From positions 19,716,001-19,780,000 of the forward strand of contig NC_063257.1 of the NCBI RefSeq assembly GCF_019578655.1: a DNA stretch of 64,000 bases, given 5' to 3'. The notes under the pieces are model-generated. The model ran no database searches, was not told the origin of the DNA, and saw only the letters and a list, made by a program, of their open reading frames with translations. The DNA comes from Ricinus communis (taxonomy: Eukaryota; Streptophyta; Magnoliopsida; Malpighiales; Euphorbiaceae). Positions 33,391 to 45,149 of the stretch are shown here, in pieces. How positions within the stretch are numbered: the stretch's first letter is position 1; each line of letters starts with the position of its first letter. The position numbers were made by a program, and so were the translations under genes.

Positions 33391-33439
33391 TCCTTGCTCC
33401 CCAAGGACGAGGGACTCCCCGATGACGCCAGGGATTAGC
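33391..33439 (+). repeat. Repeat D, left piece split by element C
   Basis: 'gacgagggactccccgatga' and 'cgccagggattagc' continue at 37814 with 'ttggcataagaaaacatggg', as in intact copies such as 31540-31590. Confidence 0.75.
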
Positions 33440-34851
33440 CGATGCTGGCTAAACACGACTAACAATACAGTGAAAGTGCACCTATCGAATGTAATCTAGC
33501 TATGGCAAGTATCAATGTCGTATCCTATGAGAACTGAGAAGCTACTGCTACTACGCTATTCCTATTATCTAACCGATCAAAAAGTAATGAAGACCATTAA
33601 CTAAAAATGATTGAGAATGCAAATGAAAACTAAATTTTAACAAGGAGAATGAAAGTTTGAAAAGACAATGAGATGAATTAACCCTATTGGAGATCCCTTT
33701 ACCTAGCCGACTTAAAAATAATAATTTATTAATTGATTGATTAAGAATTACGATATGTGGATAATTTCTTAAATGAATTGGCCTCTCTCTTGAGTTAACC
33801 AATTCCTAATCCTAAAAATCTAAAGTTGGAATCTCTTCCTAACAATTGATTTTAGAATAACATTAATCTCTAAATTACCGCTAATCAGAATGTCTAGTTT
33901 TTATTATAGTAATATATTACACTTATCTCTAAGATGCAAATCACTTAATCACAAAAGCAGTTGTCCAAACTCAATTGAGTTTCTCAATTACAAAGGGTTT
34001 CTCAAATTGATTCAACAATGAATAAGAAACAATAGATTTCATTATACTTGAATGAAACTACAATCTTAAATCAACAATTCAATCAATTAATCATAAAACA
34101 AGCCTAGCATAGCTAAAGATCACCCCAAATGGGTTTAATAAGATTAGTTAGACATGTTCATGATTAAACTAATACAAGAATCAAATATAAAGTAAACAAG
34201 AATCGAAAAGAACATTACACCATTTTCTCAAATGGTGGAAATGCTATCCCCTCTTGAATAACTATGAATTCGATCTCTGCAATTGAAGATCTCCTTCTTC
34301 TTTCCTTTGAATCTTCAATCTAATCCTCAAGAAAAGCTATCTAGATGATGTTGAAGTGGAATTCATCTCCATTTTCCTGTTATTAATTGTATGGAAGATG
34401 GCTCTCAAAGTCTATCTTGAATACCCCAACATTCTCTCCCTCTAGAATCTCCTTTCTCTTTCTTTTTCTTTTCTTTTAAATAAGGCTTTGGGATCCAACA
34501 CGGCTTGGATTTGGGCTGCGCTGCTCAGCATGGGAATGCTACTAAGCCATGTTACTCTTTTGAACCGTATTGTAAATGTTTTCTTCTCGCCATGGGTAAG
34601 GAATTTTAACACACTCTCTGACCCTAACCATGCTTCTCAAAGACGGGAGTGTTGAATACCTAACATGCCCTGACGGTTCGCTTTCTTCTTGAGTTTTGTC
34701 TGATTTCTATCTAACTTTGATGATATACTTAGAAAAACACCTGAGACATAAAGAAAACTAAACCAGGGTGATTCTAATACAAAAACACATAATTTACCCT
34801 AAAAGAAACTCAAAATCATGCATGCAAACATGTGTAATATCAAGGATATCA
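33440..34851 (-). repeat. 3' LTR of element C
   Basis: 1412 bp, ends CGATGCTGG...GGATATCA (first T probably mutated). The inner part (34330-34851) matches 37322-37813. It has U5/U3 phrases shared with the B family ('ctcttgagttaacc', 'taggaagagattcc' in reverse), so B and C are related. Confidence 0.8.
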
Positions 34852-34890
34852 AATTAACCCATGCTTAAGCTTTTGCTTGTCCTCAAGTAA
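34852..34890 (-). promoter_or_regulatory. Polypurine tract and hairpin of element C
   Basis: Sense strand: TTACTTG-AGGA-CAAGCAA (34873-34890), then AAGCTT, then AAGCATGGGTTAATT abutting the LTR start TGATATCC. One stem mismatch. Confidence 0.65.
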
Positions 34891-36888
34891 TCAACAGTTT
34901 AGATTATAAACATGTAATCAACCCTCCTTAAAATTAATGCCTTGGATTACAATTAAGCAACATTCAATCTATCCCAAAACGAAACTCAACCAAAAACTAA
35001 ACTAGCAATTTAAATAAGAGTAATTATCATGTTAGCGTATGAAAAAAATTAAATAATACATTCAACATCAAATATTGAAGAAACCATATGCCTCACAAGA
35101 GATCGCTATGCATTGGTGGTTAAAGGTAGTCATCAACGCCTCAAAGCAATTATATTCAACTTACTTACCATAGACTTGCTTATAATCCCATCTCCCTCAC
35201 CGCAAACAATCAAATATCACAATCAAAGGGTCTTTACAAGGGTTACAATGGGGCTTAAGTTTAGGTATGGAAATTTGAAAGTGAGGTGTAAATAATTTCG
35301 GGACTTTTGTAGTGTCTTACCTACAATTTTAAAAATGACTAAATGCCAAACAAAGATAATTAAATTCACTATAGTTCCAAAGTCTCTAAAACAAGATGCT
35401 CAAAAAGTGAAAAATGAATGAATACTCAATAAAGAATTGTTTGTTTATTTGTTTGTTTTTTTGCATAAGAAGAAACAATAGAACAAAATTACTTTGGATT
35501 GAAAGGAGCATTTAAACCAAATTTTCAAAGGACTTATTGAGTTTAAAGTACAAATAAAACCTATATTTTATCCAACAACTCGATGAACATATTGCAAAAA
35601 TTCTAGAAATAGGGTAGGAATCAACAAACGAAAGGCTTAACAACGTGTGATGATAAAGTAAAGTAAAAATGAAGAAAGTGGATAGTCTCAAACTTGACTA
35701 ACTAATGGAAAACATTCATATGTTGGCTTTTGGCTACAATGGTGAATCTTAAGTGCCCTTATCATTTCATAACATTTGATTATTCATGTGACCTCAATAA
35801 GCATTACCGAGCAAGTTCTAAAAATAAGAACACAATGCACATTCAAACAAGAAAGAAGGAGCATTTATGATATATGCTCAATTAGGTTCAAAAACTCACA
35901 ATTTAAGTGTGTACATTTTCATAAGGTGTCCAAATATCATCAATCAAATCTTCATTTAATCAATTCATACACAAAATACAACAACTAATCAAATTGAAAT
36001 TAACTAACTTAAAGAATGGTCAAGTAACACTGGTTTAATCCAACCGTTATAATAAACTAAAAATTACTCAATAATATTCCAAAAGCAACAAACAACAATG
36101 AGGAAAAATTACATGCTCATAATCATAACTATCAATCTTTTGAAGATAAACAAAAAGCTAATAAATATCCTAAGTATTCTAAATATATACATCATTAGTA
36201 ATACAATAAACAACAAGCAAAAATATTAAGAAAAATAGAAAAGCCAAAACAAACTTTTACCCAATTTACACTTGAAGGACACACAATCGCAGAGATGTAA
36301 AAGAGTTGGGAAGCAAACATAATAAGTACAAAAGGAAAAGAGATAAATATGAAGAAACATCGCCCTAGTCATCCCCGCTAAGTCGGTGGCGTGGTGGTGC
36401 CCTACCGGTGGTGATGGTGGTTGTACTCGGAGGAGGTGCATCATCTACCGGTGGTGGAAAATACTCGCCAAAGTCAACAAAGTCAAAATACAATAATAGC
36501 AGCACTTTAACAGAATATAATAGAAATTTAACATTCTAAGCACATCTACATTACGCAATCTCAACACATTTCAAGATAGCAAGACAACAAAATGATAAAG
36601 CATAATATGGCGTGATAACATAACATCACAATAGCATAATATTTGCATTATACATTCTAAGCATTAATTAGCAATAATAATTTTGAAGATAATTGTTTTA
36701 ACTAATTCACCACCACAATCCAAAGCAAGTTCAAACATAAAAAATAGTAGCAATTCAAAAGCAGTAAAAGAAGAAATAAAAAATATAACCAGAACACTCA
36801 AATGGCATATATTAAATGAAAATGAAGACTAAAACTAAGAAAATATGCCAAAACCAATGATCAAAATGTCAAAAACATAAAATAAAAG
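34891..36888 (-). other. 3' noncoding region of element C
   Basis: No protein recognised. A decayed counterpart of the internal hairpin/polypurine module lies near 36255-36300 (sense 'tgtgtccttcaagtgtaaat', compare 10931-10955 in B). GGTGG-rich bases at 36380-36470 encode nothing I recognise. Confidence 0.45.
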
Positions 36889-36933
36889 TTGGGGTGCCTC
36901 CTAAAGCGCTTTTTTTTCCCGAGTCATTTAGCT

Positions 36934-37320
36934 GGACTCATTAACCACTCCCTTCATGTGCGGGTTTAAGTTGCGCTGCGGTTGAACTGCCAGGTTATGG
37001 ATGTCGTCCATAAGAATCTTAGGTGAGCAATAAGTGAGTCTAATCCCTGGAATGTCAGCATTCTTCCAGGAAAATGCCTTTTGGTACTACTTTAGAGAGG
37101 GCAATGTCATCTCCTTCACCTCAGGTGTCAAGTCTGCTGTTGAAATGTCAGGCAAACTGTTGTCTTTGTCTCGATATGCATAGTCGATATGCTTTGGGAG
37201 CTCTTTCAACTCAAGAATTGGTGGTTCCTAAATTGATGGTCTCAACTTCGGCACACCTACCCTATCAATTACAACAAACTTATTATCCTCTTCGCTTGGC
37301 TCATTTACTAACAAAGCTAT
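36934..37320 (-). pseudogene. Pol fragment: linker and start of reverse transcriptase
   Basis: The minus strand reads ILELKELPKHIDYAYRDKDN, then LPDISTADLTPEVKEM, FSWKNADIPGI, SPKILMDDIHNLAVQPQRNL and NPHMKGVVNES. This is the segment from the protease/RT linker through the first conserved RT region in Athila elements. Two in-frame TAG stops interrupt it (after PSI and after PSLK). It then jumps to the post-pol motif, so the catalytic YxDD part is deleted, and on the other side it joins LTR sequence directly. Confidence 0.8.
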
Positions 37321-37321
37321 A

Positions 37322-37813
37322 TGGATGATGTTGAAGTGGAATTTGTTTTCATTTTCCTCCTCTTGATCGTTTATCTTCAATATTCCAAAATTTTGTCCCT
37401 CTAGAATCTCCTTTCTCTTTCTCTTTGTTTAAATAAGGCTTCAGGATCCAACCTGGCATGGATTTGGTCAGCACGGCCTGGATCCATGACGTGTTAGGCT
37501 AAATTGTACAACTGGCATTCTTTTAGTATGGCTTGGATTTGGCCGTGTTGCTCAGCATGAGCATGCTCCTAGGCCATGTTACTCTCGGGAACCGTGTTGC
37601 AAATTGTTTCTACTCACCATGGGTAAGGAATTTCAGACCCTTTCTTCTTCCCGATTTTGGTCTAATTTCTCTTTAACTTTGATGATGTACCTAGAAAAAC
37701 ACCTGAGACACAAAGGAAACTAAAATAGGGTGATTCTAATATAAAAGCACATTATTTATCCTAAAAATAACTTAAAATCAAGCATGCAAACATGTGTAAT
37801 ATCAAGGATATCA
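37322..37813 (-). repeat. 5' LTR remnant of element C
   Basis: About 490 bp matching 34340-34851, beginning at 'gatgatgttgaagtggaa'. The rest of the LTR and the primer site are deleted. Confidence 0.8.
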
Positions 37814-38935
37814 TTGGCATAAGAAAACATGGGATTGCAATTGACAGGCTTGACAGATGGCATTAGGGATTACCTTGATGATCAAGTAGGATGAGACATA
37901 AATCCACGCATGTAAAGCAAAAATCATGTTGTTTTCAATTAATCCAAGCATAATAATAATCGGAATTCAAGTGCTCTAATGTCTGAAATGCATATAATAA
38001 AGTAATTTGGATCTGAGTGTTATTAGTTAGGCCCACGCAAAATTACCCTTGTTTTTGTTAAGCTGGGTCATAAAATTTCGGACTACGAGAGTTGTTGCCT
38101 AGTTAACTCCTCTCTCGTTCTTGATTTGACTTTAGTTTATTTAGCTTTATGTATTTATTTAATCATATTTAGTATCAAGTTTCTTTTTCTTATGGAATGA
38201 GGGGTTTCGCACTAGAACGACTGTATGCAACTAAATACTTAAGGCTAATGAGCATATTATTTCAGTTTTCTACCTTATAGAAAATCAAGTTTTAGGTTCT
38301 TTGAAGAACTGTTTAGACTTAATCAACACTCGCGCTAGCGAGCATAGACTTATCCTCACGTCCATCCTTTCTCTTGTGTTCTTTGTCTACCCTTGTGTCT
38401 AAATCAATTTCATTTGATCCTCACGATTAGCCATATGGAAGAGAACAAAGAACTTGTGATTGCTTTCCTTATAGGATTTGAAATCCTACCGATCTTCTTA
38501 TTTTTTTTAATTTTGTATCTCTCTTTCTATTCTTTATCTAGTATAATGCTTTAGTTTTATTTGGTGAGCATGAACATGAGAGTTAAGTGAAAGCGCATGG
38601 AAGCGACAATCATAAGAATCGATCTAATGCTTGTACAAATGTGAAAAAGGACAATTAGTTGATTGAGTATTAGTATCATTCTTCTAATGATCGCGGGTGA
38701 ATCTTTTAGAGGAAAGAAGGAAAGACGAGGATTGAGGCACGCCAAAATATTCTGATTTAGGATTTGCACCATTAGGATCTCTATCACTTCTTGTTATTCT
38801 AGGCCAGATGACCCTTGATGATACAAGGATTGGCGTAAGAAATCATTCAAAATGCAATTGATAAGTTTGACTAGTGGCATTGGAGCTTAGCTTAATGATC
38901 AAGTAGGACGAGACGTAAATCCACACACATATACT
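37814..38935 (+). repeat. Repeat D, continuation after element C
   Basis: Colinear with 31565-32480, then enters a second unit at about 38830 ('ggattggcgtaagaaatcat'), giving a local period near 1.0 kb. Confidence 0.75.
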
Positions 38936-39185
38936 CCACAAGAAGATGATCAATCTACTTGAATGTTTTTTAAGCATGCCTTCTACACAAGAACAGAAAA
39001 GACAAAAGCAAAACACCTTTTAGGTTTAATAACCAATTATCATTCAAAATCAACTTAATCTTATAGGCCTTAGAAAACCCTAAATCTTAACTAATAAGGA
39101 TTTACGTCAATCCAGGATAAAGATAACCTTGCTAACTAAAAGGGATGACTAAACAAAGTCTTAATTAGGTGAAAGTAGGTTTGGT
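38936..39185 (-). repeat. Family L LTR fragment
   Basis: 'ctccacaagaagatgatcaa' here matches the reverse of 44600-44660, the end of the plus-oriented LTR before the primer site at 44774; the following bases resemble 47280-47400. Confidence 0.55.
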
Positions 39186-39691
39186 TTCATTTAGGGAGCA
39201 TAAACACTCCTATTGAGAGAGAGTGCATAGAAGAGGCAATTACAGACACCGATCCAATGCTTAGATAAATGCAAAAAAAGAAAATTAGTTGATCCAGTAT
39301 TGATATCATTCTCTGAATGATCGTAGATGAATCTTTTGGAGGAAAGAGAAAAGGATGAGAATCAAGGCACAAACAAATGTTCTAATAGAAATCATAATAT
39401 TGCCAATGAATCTAAGCATAAAATAATAAGGAATGTGAGCTTTTTGATCTTTGGAATGCATATAATTAAGTAATTTGGTTTGGAGTGTTATTAGTAGGAC
39501 CGCATGAATTTTCCCTTGTTTGCATTATGTTGGTTCATAAAATTTGGGATCTCCATCATTCATTGTTCCTCAAGGCACAAGGACTCTTGATGACATAAAG
39601 ATTGCTGTAAGGACTAGTTAACAACTCTTATAGTCCCAAATTTAATGATCAAGCAGGACGAGACGTAAATCGACGTGCGTAAGAGAGAAGT
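39186..39691 (+). repeat. Repeat D fragments
   Basis: Several D segments in order with internal deletions, ending at 'cgtgcgtaagagagaag' where Cassandra is inserted. Confidence 0.7.
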
Positions 39692-39947
39692 TGTAAGAGC
39701 CTAGCCTAGAGAAGAGATCCGACGAGGGCGAGAAATGGACGCCGAGGCAAAGATAGGATGCTTGGACAAAGAGCGGCTTCTGGCAGGCTTCTAGGATGGC
39801 AGCAATCTAAGGTACGGGGTACTTGAATGAATCGAATTGCACATCGAAATGGGGCAGGAAATGGTTGATAACATATATGTAAAGAGTTGGAACTAATCAC
39901 ATGAAGCGCCTTTTGGTTATTTGGCTGTGGAGTTATAAGAACTATAG

Positions 39948-40003
39948 AGTTAAACATGCTTGATTCAGAGAAATTCCAGGATGGGGGACCTCCTGGGAAG
40001 TTC
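39948..40003 (+). promoter_or_regulatory. 5S rRNA-derived Pol III promoter, first LTR
   Basis: AGTTAAACATGCTTGATTC, an intermediate GAGA part and AGGATGGGGGACCTCCTGGG correspond to the A box, intermediate element and C box of plant 5S rRNA genes, with a few substitutions. Confidence 0.8.
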
Positions 40004-40417
40004 TCGAATCCGCCAAAGGGACAAAACCGTGAGGTCAGTAAGGGGCCAAAGCAAACAATATCTCATATGATATGGTTCTGGGTCGTTAAAAATGGTATCA
40101 AAGAAGAACTCCTCTAGTAGATGTGTGGTTCGAGGACGAACCAGGCTGAATTTGGTGGCATGTGACAGCCTAGCCTAGAAAAGCGATCCGACGAGGGCGG
40201 GAAGTGGACGCCGGGGCAAAGATAGGATGCCTGGACAAGGAGTGGCTTTTAGCAGGCTTCTAGGATGGTAGTAATCTAAGGTACGGGGTACATGAATGAA
40301 TCGAATTGCATATCGAAATGGGGCGGGAAATGGTTGATAATATATATGTAAAAAGTTGGAACTAATCACATGAGGTGCCTTTTGGTTATTTGGCTATGGA
40401 GTAATAGGAACTCTAAA

Positions 40418-40473
40418 AGTTAAACGTGCTTGGTTTAGAGAAATTCCAGGATGGGGGACCTTCTAGAAAGTTC
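40418..40473 (+). promoter_or_regulatory. 5S rRNA-derived Pol III promoter, second LTR
   Basis: AGTTAAACGTGCTTGGTTTA and AGGATGGGGGACCTTCTAG match the same boxes. The C box has decayed further than in the first LTR. Confidence 0.8.
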
Positions 40474-40584
40474 TCGAATCCGCCAAAGGAAAAAACTGTA
40501 AGGCTAGTGAGGCCAAAGCGGACAATATCTAATGTGATCTGGTTCCGGGTCGTTACAAATCTTAAAAAAAATAAGATTGAGACT

Positions 40585-40680
40585 GTCAGCCTCGAGAGTA
40601 AGTTAAGGAAGTATATTTCGGACCCTTCGCATGTGTTGCAGCCTCGATATGTGGAAGTAATGAAAATCTGAGTTACGAGG
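40585..40680 (+). pseudogene. Tekay-type integrase C-terminal scrap
   Basis: The frame LRKYISDPSHVLQPRYVEV is the signature near the end of Tekay/Del integrases just before the chromodomain. Only about 30 codons remain before the frame is lost. Confidence 0.65.
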
Positions 40681-42002
40681 ATTAAGCCTCCCTTGCTGTT
40701 TTCCTCCACCGGTAGCCTCGGAGGAGCTTCACCGAAATTGAGACTTTCTGGCCCCAATCCGGTGCCTTCTGACGGACTTTCGGCTGAAATTCTTGTGTTT
40801 TGGACTCCCTGCAACTCGAGGTTCACGTAGGTACTTCCGGATTCGAAGTTCGACACTGTTGGTAGGACCGACTTCCAGATCCCTATGTTTTTTGGACATG
40901 CTTTCAGCTCGGTATAATTTTATCTGGACTTCAAAAATTATGTTCTAATTTTAGAAAAATATTGTTGCTATTAATTGTCAATTATGGATAATTTGAAATT
41001 AATTGGATTTAATTAATTGTGATCTGTGGTGTGTTGCGGAGTCGAGATAAATAATGCAGTTTTGGTGTCCCGACTCCCCTTAATTAATCGCAAAATATTT
41101 GAAATGTTTCTAGCAGGTTCTGGACCCATTGTACGGGGGGTAAATATCCGTAATTTAGAGGAGGTTCTATCAAATTTTTGTCAGAATTCTGGAGTCTAAA
41201 ATAATTTTAGGCAGTCTAATCTAGGGGTCTAGGCCTAGGGAAATTTAAGAATGTCTATTAACTTAATGTTTTCGTGAATAGATAATCCGTCCATCCCGCC
41301 AGCTCCACCCGAGGCGTAGGATCGGACTGCGGAGCTGAACAAAACTTTGAGTTAAAGTCATATAATCGCTCTACATTGGCATTGTCTAAATCTAATGCAA
41401 TATTTAATGATTAATGTTTATGTATGATTATCATTATTGTTGTTGTAAGTAAACTTCATTTAATTGATAATCATCACGAATAATATTAATATTATTATTA
41501 GTTAATTTATCTCGTTATTTATGATATTTTAAATAATGTTATTTTAATACTATTATTATCCTCTCTATAGATATTTTGCATGTTTGCTTTACCCGATATA
41601 ACTAAACTTTATTTCTTAGTATGTAATTGAATAAATTATACTGCCTATGAGTAGTCTATTTATGATTTTATATATATATATATGTTATGATTGTGACTTT
41701 GGGATGAGGTGGCAGTAGAACAAGCCACTTGATGGGTTGCATCGGGATCGCGTGCGGACCGATAATAATCAGAGACAGGTAACAAATGTTATTTTTGGAT
41801 TTCGCCCTAGTAGAGTATAACTCTCTAGGCTGTGAAAGCTTGACTGCTGGAGAAAGGTTCCTGGTGGAGCAATGCTCTCTAGGCGTTGGCTTAACTGGGA
41901 ATCAAATGTCCGTCACGACCCAATCTATAGGCCCATGCACAAATCGCTGTCTGGTCATTAATAACTTGTCATAGTTTGTCATAGACTATATCAAATATAA
42001 CA
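40681..42002. repeat. Probable Tekay-type LTR sequence
   Basis: Non-coding. Recurrent phrases of such LTRs are present ('gaggaggttctatcaaattt', 'gatgggttgcatcgggat', 'gagtataactctctagg'), plus a (TA)n run at 41672-41683. At 41911 CGTCACGACCC could be another LTR start. Ends not defined. Confidence 0.4.
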
Positions 42003-43222
42003 TATCAAGTAATTTAGGTCAGAGTATCTTTTTGTAGGCCCACGCGAATTTACCCTTATTATTGTTAAGTTGGCTAAAAAAATTTGGGACTGTGAGAGTT
42101 GTTTCTCAATCAACTCCTCTCTCGTTCTTGATTTGACTTTAGTTTATTCATTTTTCATTATTTCTTTATTCATATTCAGATTCTAGTTTCTTCTTCTTAT
42201 AGAATGAGCGCTTTTGCACTATAAAAACTGCATGCAACCAAATACTTGAGGCTAGAGAGCCTATTATTTCAGTTTTCTACCTTGCAGCAAATCAAGTTAT
42301 AGGTTCCTTTAAGAACTTGCTAGACTTATCAACTCTCACGCTTGTGAGCATAGACTTATCCCTCACTTCCTTCCTTTCTCTTGTGTTCTTTGTCTATCCT
42401 TGTGCTTAAGTCAATTCGATTTGATCCTTACGCTTAGCCGTAAGGAAGAGACCAAAGAACCTATGATTTCTTTTCTTACCGGATCTAAAAATCCTACCTG
42501 TATTCTCATTTTGTTTGTTTATTTTGTGTCTCTCTTTCTAATCTTTGTCTGGTATGATGGTTTAGTTTTATTTGGGGAGCATAAACATGAGTGTTGAGTG
42601 AAATTGCATGGAAGCAGCAATCATAGGCACCAATCTAATGCTTCGACGAATGTAAGAAAAAAAATTAGTTGATCGTGTATTGATGTCATTCTCTGAATGA
42701 TCACAGACAAATCTTCTAGAGGAAAGTAGAAACGATGAGAATCTAGGCACGCCCATATATTTCGATTCAGCATTTGCACCATTTGGATGTCTATCCTTCC
42801 TTGTTCCTCTAGGCATGAAGACTCTTGATGACACAAGGATTTGCATAAGGAATCATGGGAGCACAATTGACAAGCTGGACCGATGGCATTGGGCGTTAGC
42901 TTGATGATCAAGCAGGATGAGACATATATCCAGGCACATAAGGTAGAACTCATGTCATTTTTTTATTAATCCAAGTCTAATACTAGAGAAATTCGAGCAC
43001 TTTGATGTTTGAAATGCATATAATAATGTAATTTAGGTCGGTGTGCTTTTAGGTTGGGCCGCGAGAATTTACCCCTATTTTTGTTAAGCTGGCTCATAAA
43101 ATTTGGGACTATGAGAGTTGTTGCCCAGTCAATTCCTCTCTCATTCTTGATTTGACTTTAGTTTATTTATATTTATTTATTTGTTTATTCATGTTTAGCA
43201 TCTAGTTTCTTATTCTACTTCT
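42003..43222 (+). repeat. Repeat D, about one and a quarter units
   Basis: Starts in mid-unit ('agtaatttaggtcagagt'), passes a unit boundary at about 42820 ('gatgacacaaggatttgcat') and stops at 'agcatctagtttcttattct', where pol of another element begins. Confidence 0.75.
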
Positions 43223-44597
43223 CTAAGGAATAAATCAGCAATATAAATACTAAATCTAGTTTCTTATGACATGCAATAAAAGTGTGCCAATTTACTAAAT
43301 CTATCCACCATATAAATACTATCATTGCCATGCCTAGACCTTGGCAATCCTCAGATAAAATCCATAGAAACATCAATCCAAGGTGTAATAGAAATAGGCA
43401 ATGGCATATACAATCCATGGGGCTTGCTTTTAGACTTAGCACGTAAACAAACAACATAGTTGGCATAATATTTCTTAACATCAACATGATCTTTTACCAA
43501 TAAAAGTGCTCATGCAACATATCTAAGGTCTTAGCAACACCAAAATGCCCCATCAATCCTCCCTCATGCGATTCTTTTAAAAATAATCGATGCATAGAAC
43601 GATTAGGCACACATAATCAATTATTCTTAAACAAGTAGCCATCATGTCTGTAGTATTTATCAAAAGTTCCATGCTCGCATGCATCATACACACTTCTAAA
43701 ATCAAGATCATCAAGATAATGTTCTTTAAGTAATTCAAAACCAATCAATTTAGAATGAAGTGTGTTAATCAAGGTATACCTCTTAGAGAGTGCATCAGCC
43801 ACCATATTATCCTTACCCTTCTTATATTTGATCACATAAGGAAAAGTCTTTATAAATGAACTCCAAGTTGCATGCCTTTTGTTCAATTTATTTTGACCCT
43901 TTAAATGCTTTAAGCTCTCATGATTTGTATGAATTACGAACTCCTTGGGCAATAAATAATGTTGCCATGTCTCCAATGCCCGCACCAATGAAAACATTTC
44001 CTTATCATAGGTGGGATAGTATAAGCTTGCACTATTAAGCTTTTCACTAAAATAGGCAATTAGCCTACCCTCTTGCATCAGTATAGCTCCAATCCAACAC
44101 TATCACATTGAATCTCAAAAGTAGAATCAAAATTAGGCAAAGCAAGTAAAGGAGCATTAATCAATTTATCTTTCAAAACCTGAAATGCCCTATCTTGTGC
44201 CTCTCCCCATTTAAAACCTACATGCTTCTTAGTAATCTCAGTTAAAGTGGCAGCAAGGATAGAAAAATCCCTAACAAATTGCTTATAGAAGCTAGCTAGG
44301 CCACGAAAAGATCTCACCTCACTCACACTCTTAGGCGTCAGCCAAAAAGCAATAGCCTCTACCTTTTATTTATCTAGCTTAATCCCATTAGCAGTAACAA
44401 CATATCCAAGAAAAAGTACCTTAGGAGTGCAAAAATCACACTTGCCAAGATTAGCATAAAGCTTTTCTTTTCGCAAGACATCAAATAAAGTCCTAAGATG
44501 CTTTAAATGCTCATGCATGGAATTGCTATAGACTAATATGCCATCAAAATACACAATAATAAGCTTGTCGATAAAAGGACGCAAAACATGGTCTTTG
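43223..44597 (-). pseudogene. Ty3/gypsy pol remnant: RT end, RNase H, integrase start
   Basis: On the minus strand from 44597: PFIDKLIIVYFDGILVYSNS (RT catalytic box, here YFDG instead of YFDD), LRKEKLYANLGKCDFCTPKV, VRSFRGLASFYKQFVRDFSI; RNase H with [56 protein letters not shown] and [11 protein letters not shown]; then [18 protein letters not shown] integrase zinc region and a broken core around 43215-43487. The second catalytic Asp of RT and one RNase H Asp (HTN for HTD) are lost. It is joined at 44597 to LTR sequence in opposite orientation. Confidence 0.85.
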
Positions 44598-44785
44598 TGT
44601 TCTTGTGTAGAATGCATGCTTAAGAAACAGTCAAGTAGATTGATCATCTTCTTGTGGAGTGTTTTGAAATTGGGGTTGAATCGAATTGGTTGTTGGGGTT
44701 TTCATATTAATATAATAGGGGTCCACAATTTAAAAGGGGTTCTCAAGCTTATTCATGGATGTTCCATATCATTTGGTATTAGAGC
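44598..44785 (+). repeat. LTR end and initiator tRNA-Met primer site
   Basis: The LTR tail ends CCATATCA at 44771 and TGGTATTAGAGC follows at 44774-44785 (one change from consensus). Most of the LTR is missing; its first bases overlap the pol remnant junction. Confidence 0.7.
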
Positions 44786-45149
44786 TTTGGCTATAGATTA
44801 GGTTTTATCATTTCATATTTTCATTAGTCAATTCTGACTTCTTATGTTTCTTTGTTCTGTCTTTTAATTCGGTTCATGTTATTAGTTCTTTGTTTAAGTC
44901 AATTGCTAGAGTTCTAAAATTAGGAAAAGAATCGTTTTGTATTTTAATTATGTCCTTTTTGTTATTCGTTCATTAAAGTTAGTTGTTCTCCATTACATCT
45001 TGTTCTTATATTCTTTTATTATGTTTTGGCTTAATCGTGTTCATTAAGTATAGTTTTATGTTCTACTTGTCGTTTTAATTTTGATTTGTTTTGAGTGTTA
45101 AACATGTGCGTGTGTGAGAGATGTATTATCAAAAAGATTGCTATGAGAA

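Larger units (their letters stand above)
33440..37813 (-). mobile_element. Athila-type retrotransposon C, heavily deleted
   Basis: Inserted in repeat D with a near-perfect target duplication: TTAGC (33435-33439) and TTGGC (37814-37818). Minus-strand order: 5' LTR remnant (37322-37813), pol start (36934-37320), post-pol marker (36889-36911), 3' noncoding region, polypurine tract and full 3' LTR (33440-34851). Primer site, gag, protease, most of reverse transcriptase, RNase H and integrase are gone. Confidence 0.8.
39692..40556 (+). mobile_element. Cassandra-type TRIM retrotransposon
   Basis: Two ~397-bp LTRs (39692-40090 and 40161-40556) starting TGTAAGAGCCTAGCC / TGTGACAGCCTAGCC enclose only 70 bp. 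The middle has a primer site TGGTATCAAAG (initiator tRNA-Met, 40093-40103), a GGTTCG-AGGA-CGAACC hairpin (40127-40142) and a short tract before the second LTR. Each LTR carries a 5S rRNA-like promoter domain, the defining trait of Cassandra elements. No protein is encoded, so it depends on other elements. The flanks do not show a target duplication (GAAGT left, AAATC right), and the right flank is not repeat D, so rearrangement followed insertion. Confidence 0.85.

Noticed and set aside
33405..33430. TGGCGTCATCGGGGA on the minus strand as a tRNA-Asp primer site
   Set aside because: It lies outside the 3' LTR of element C and the same words (gatgacgc/gatgacac) occur in every copy of repeat D, so it is target sequence.
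37074..37328. 84-residue plus-strand frame as a gene
   Set aside because: It is the antisense shadow of the reverse transcriptase fragment of element C on the minus strand.
39948..40473. Functional 5S rRNA genes
   Set aside because: Only the internal promoter part is similar, with substitutions, and both copies sit inside Cassandra LTRs.
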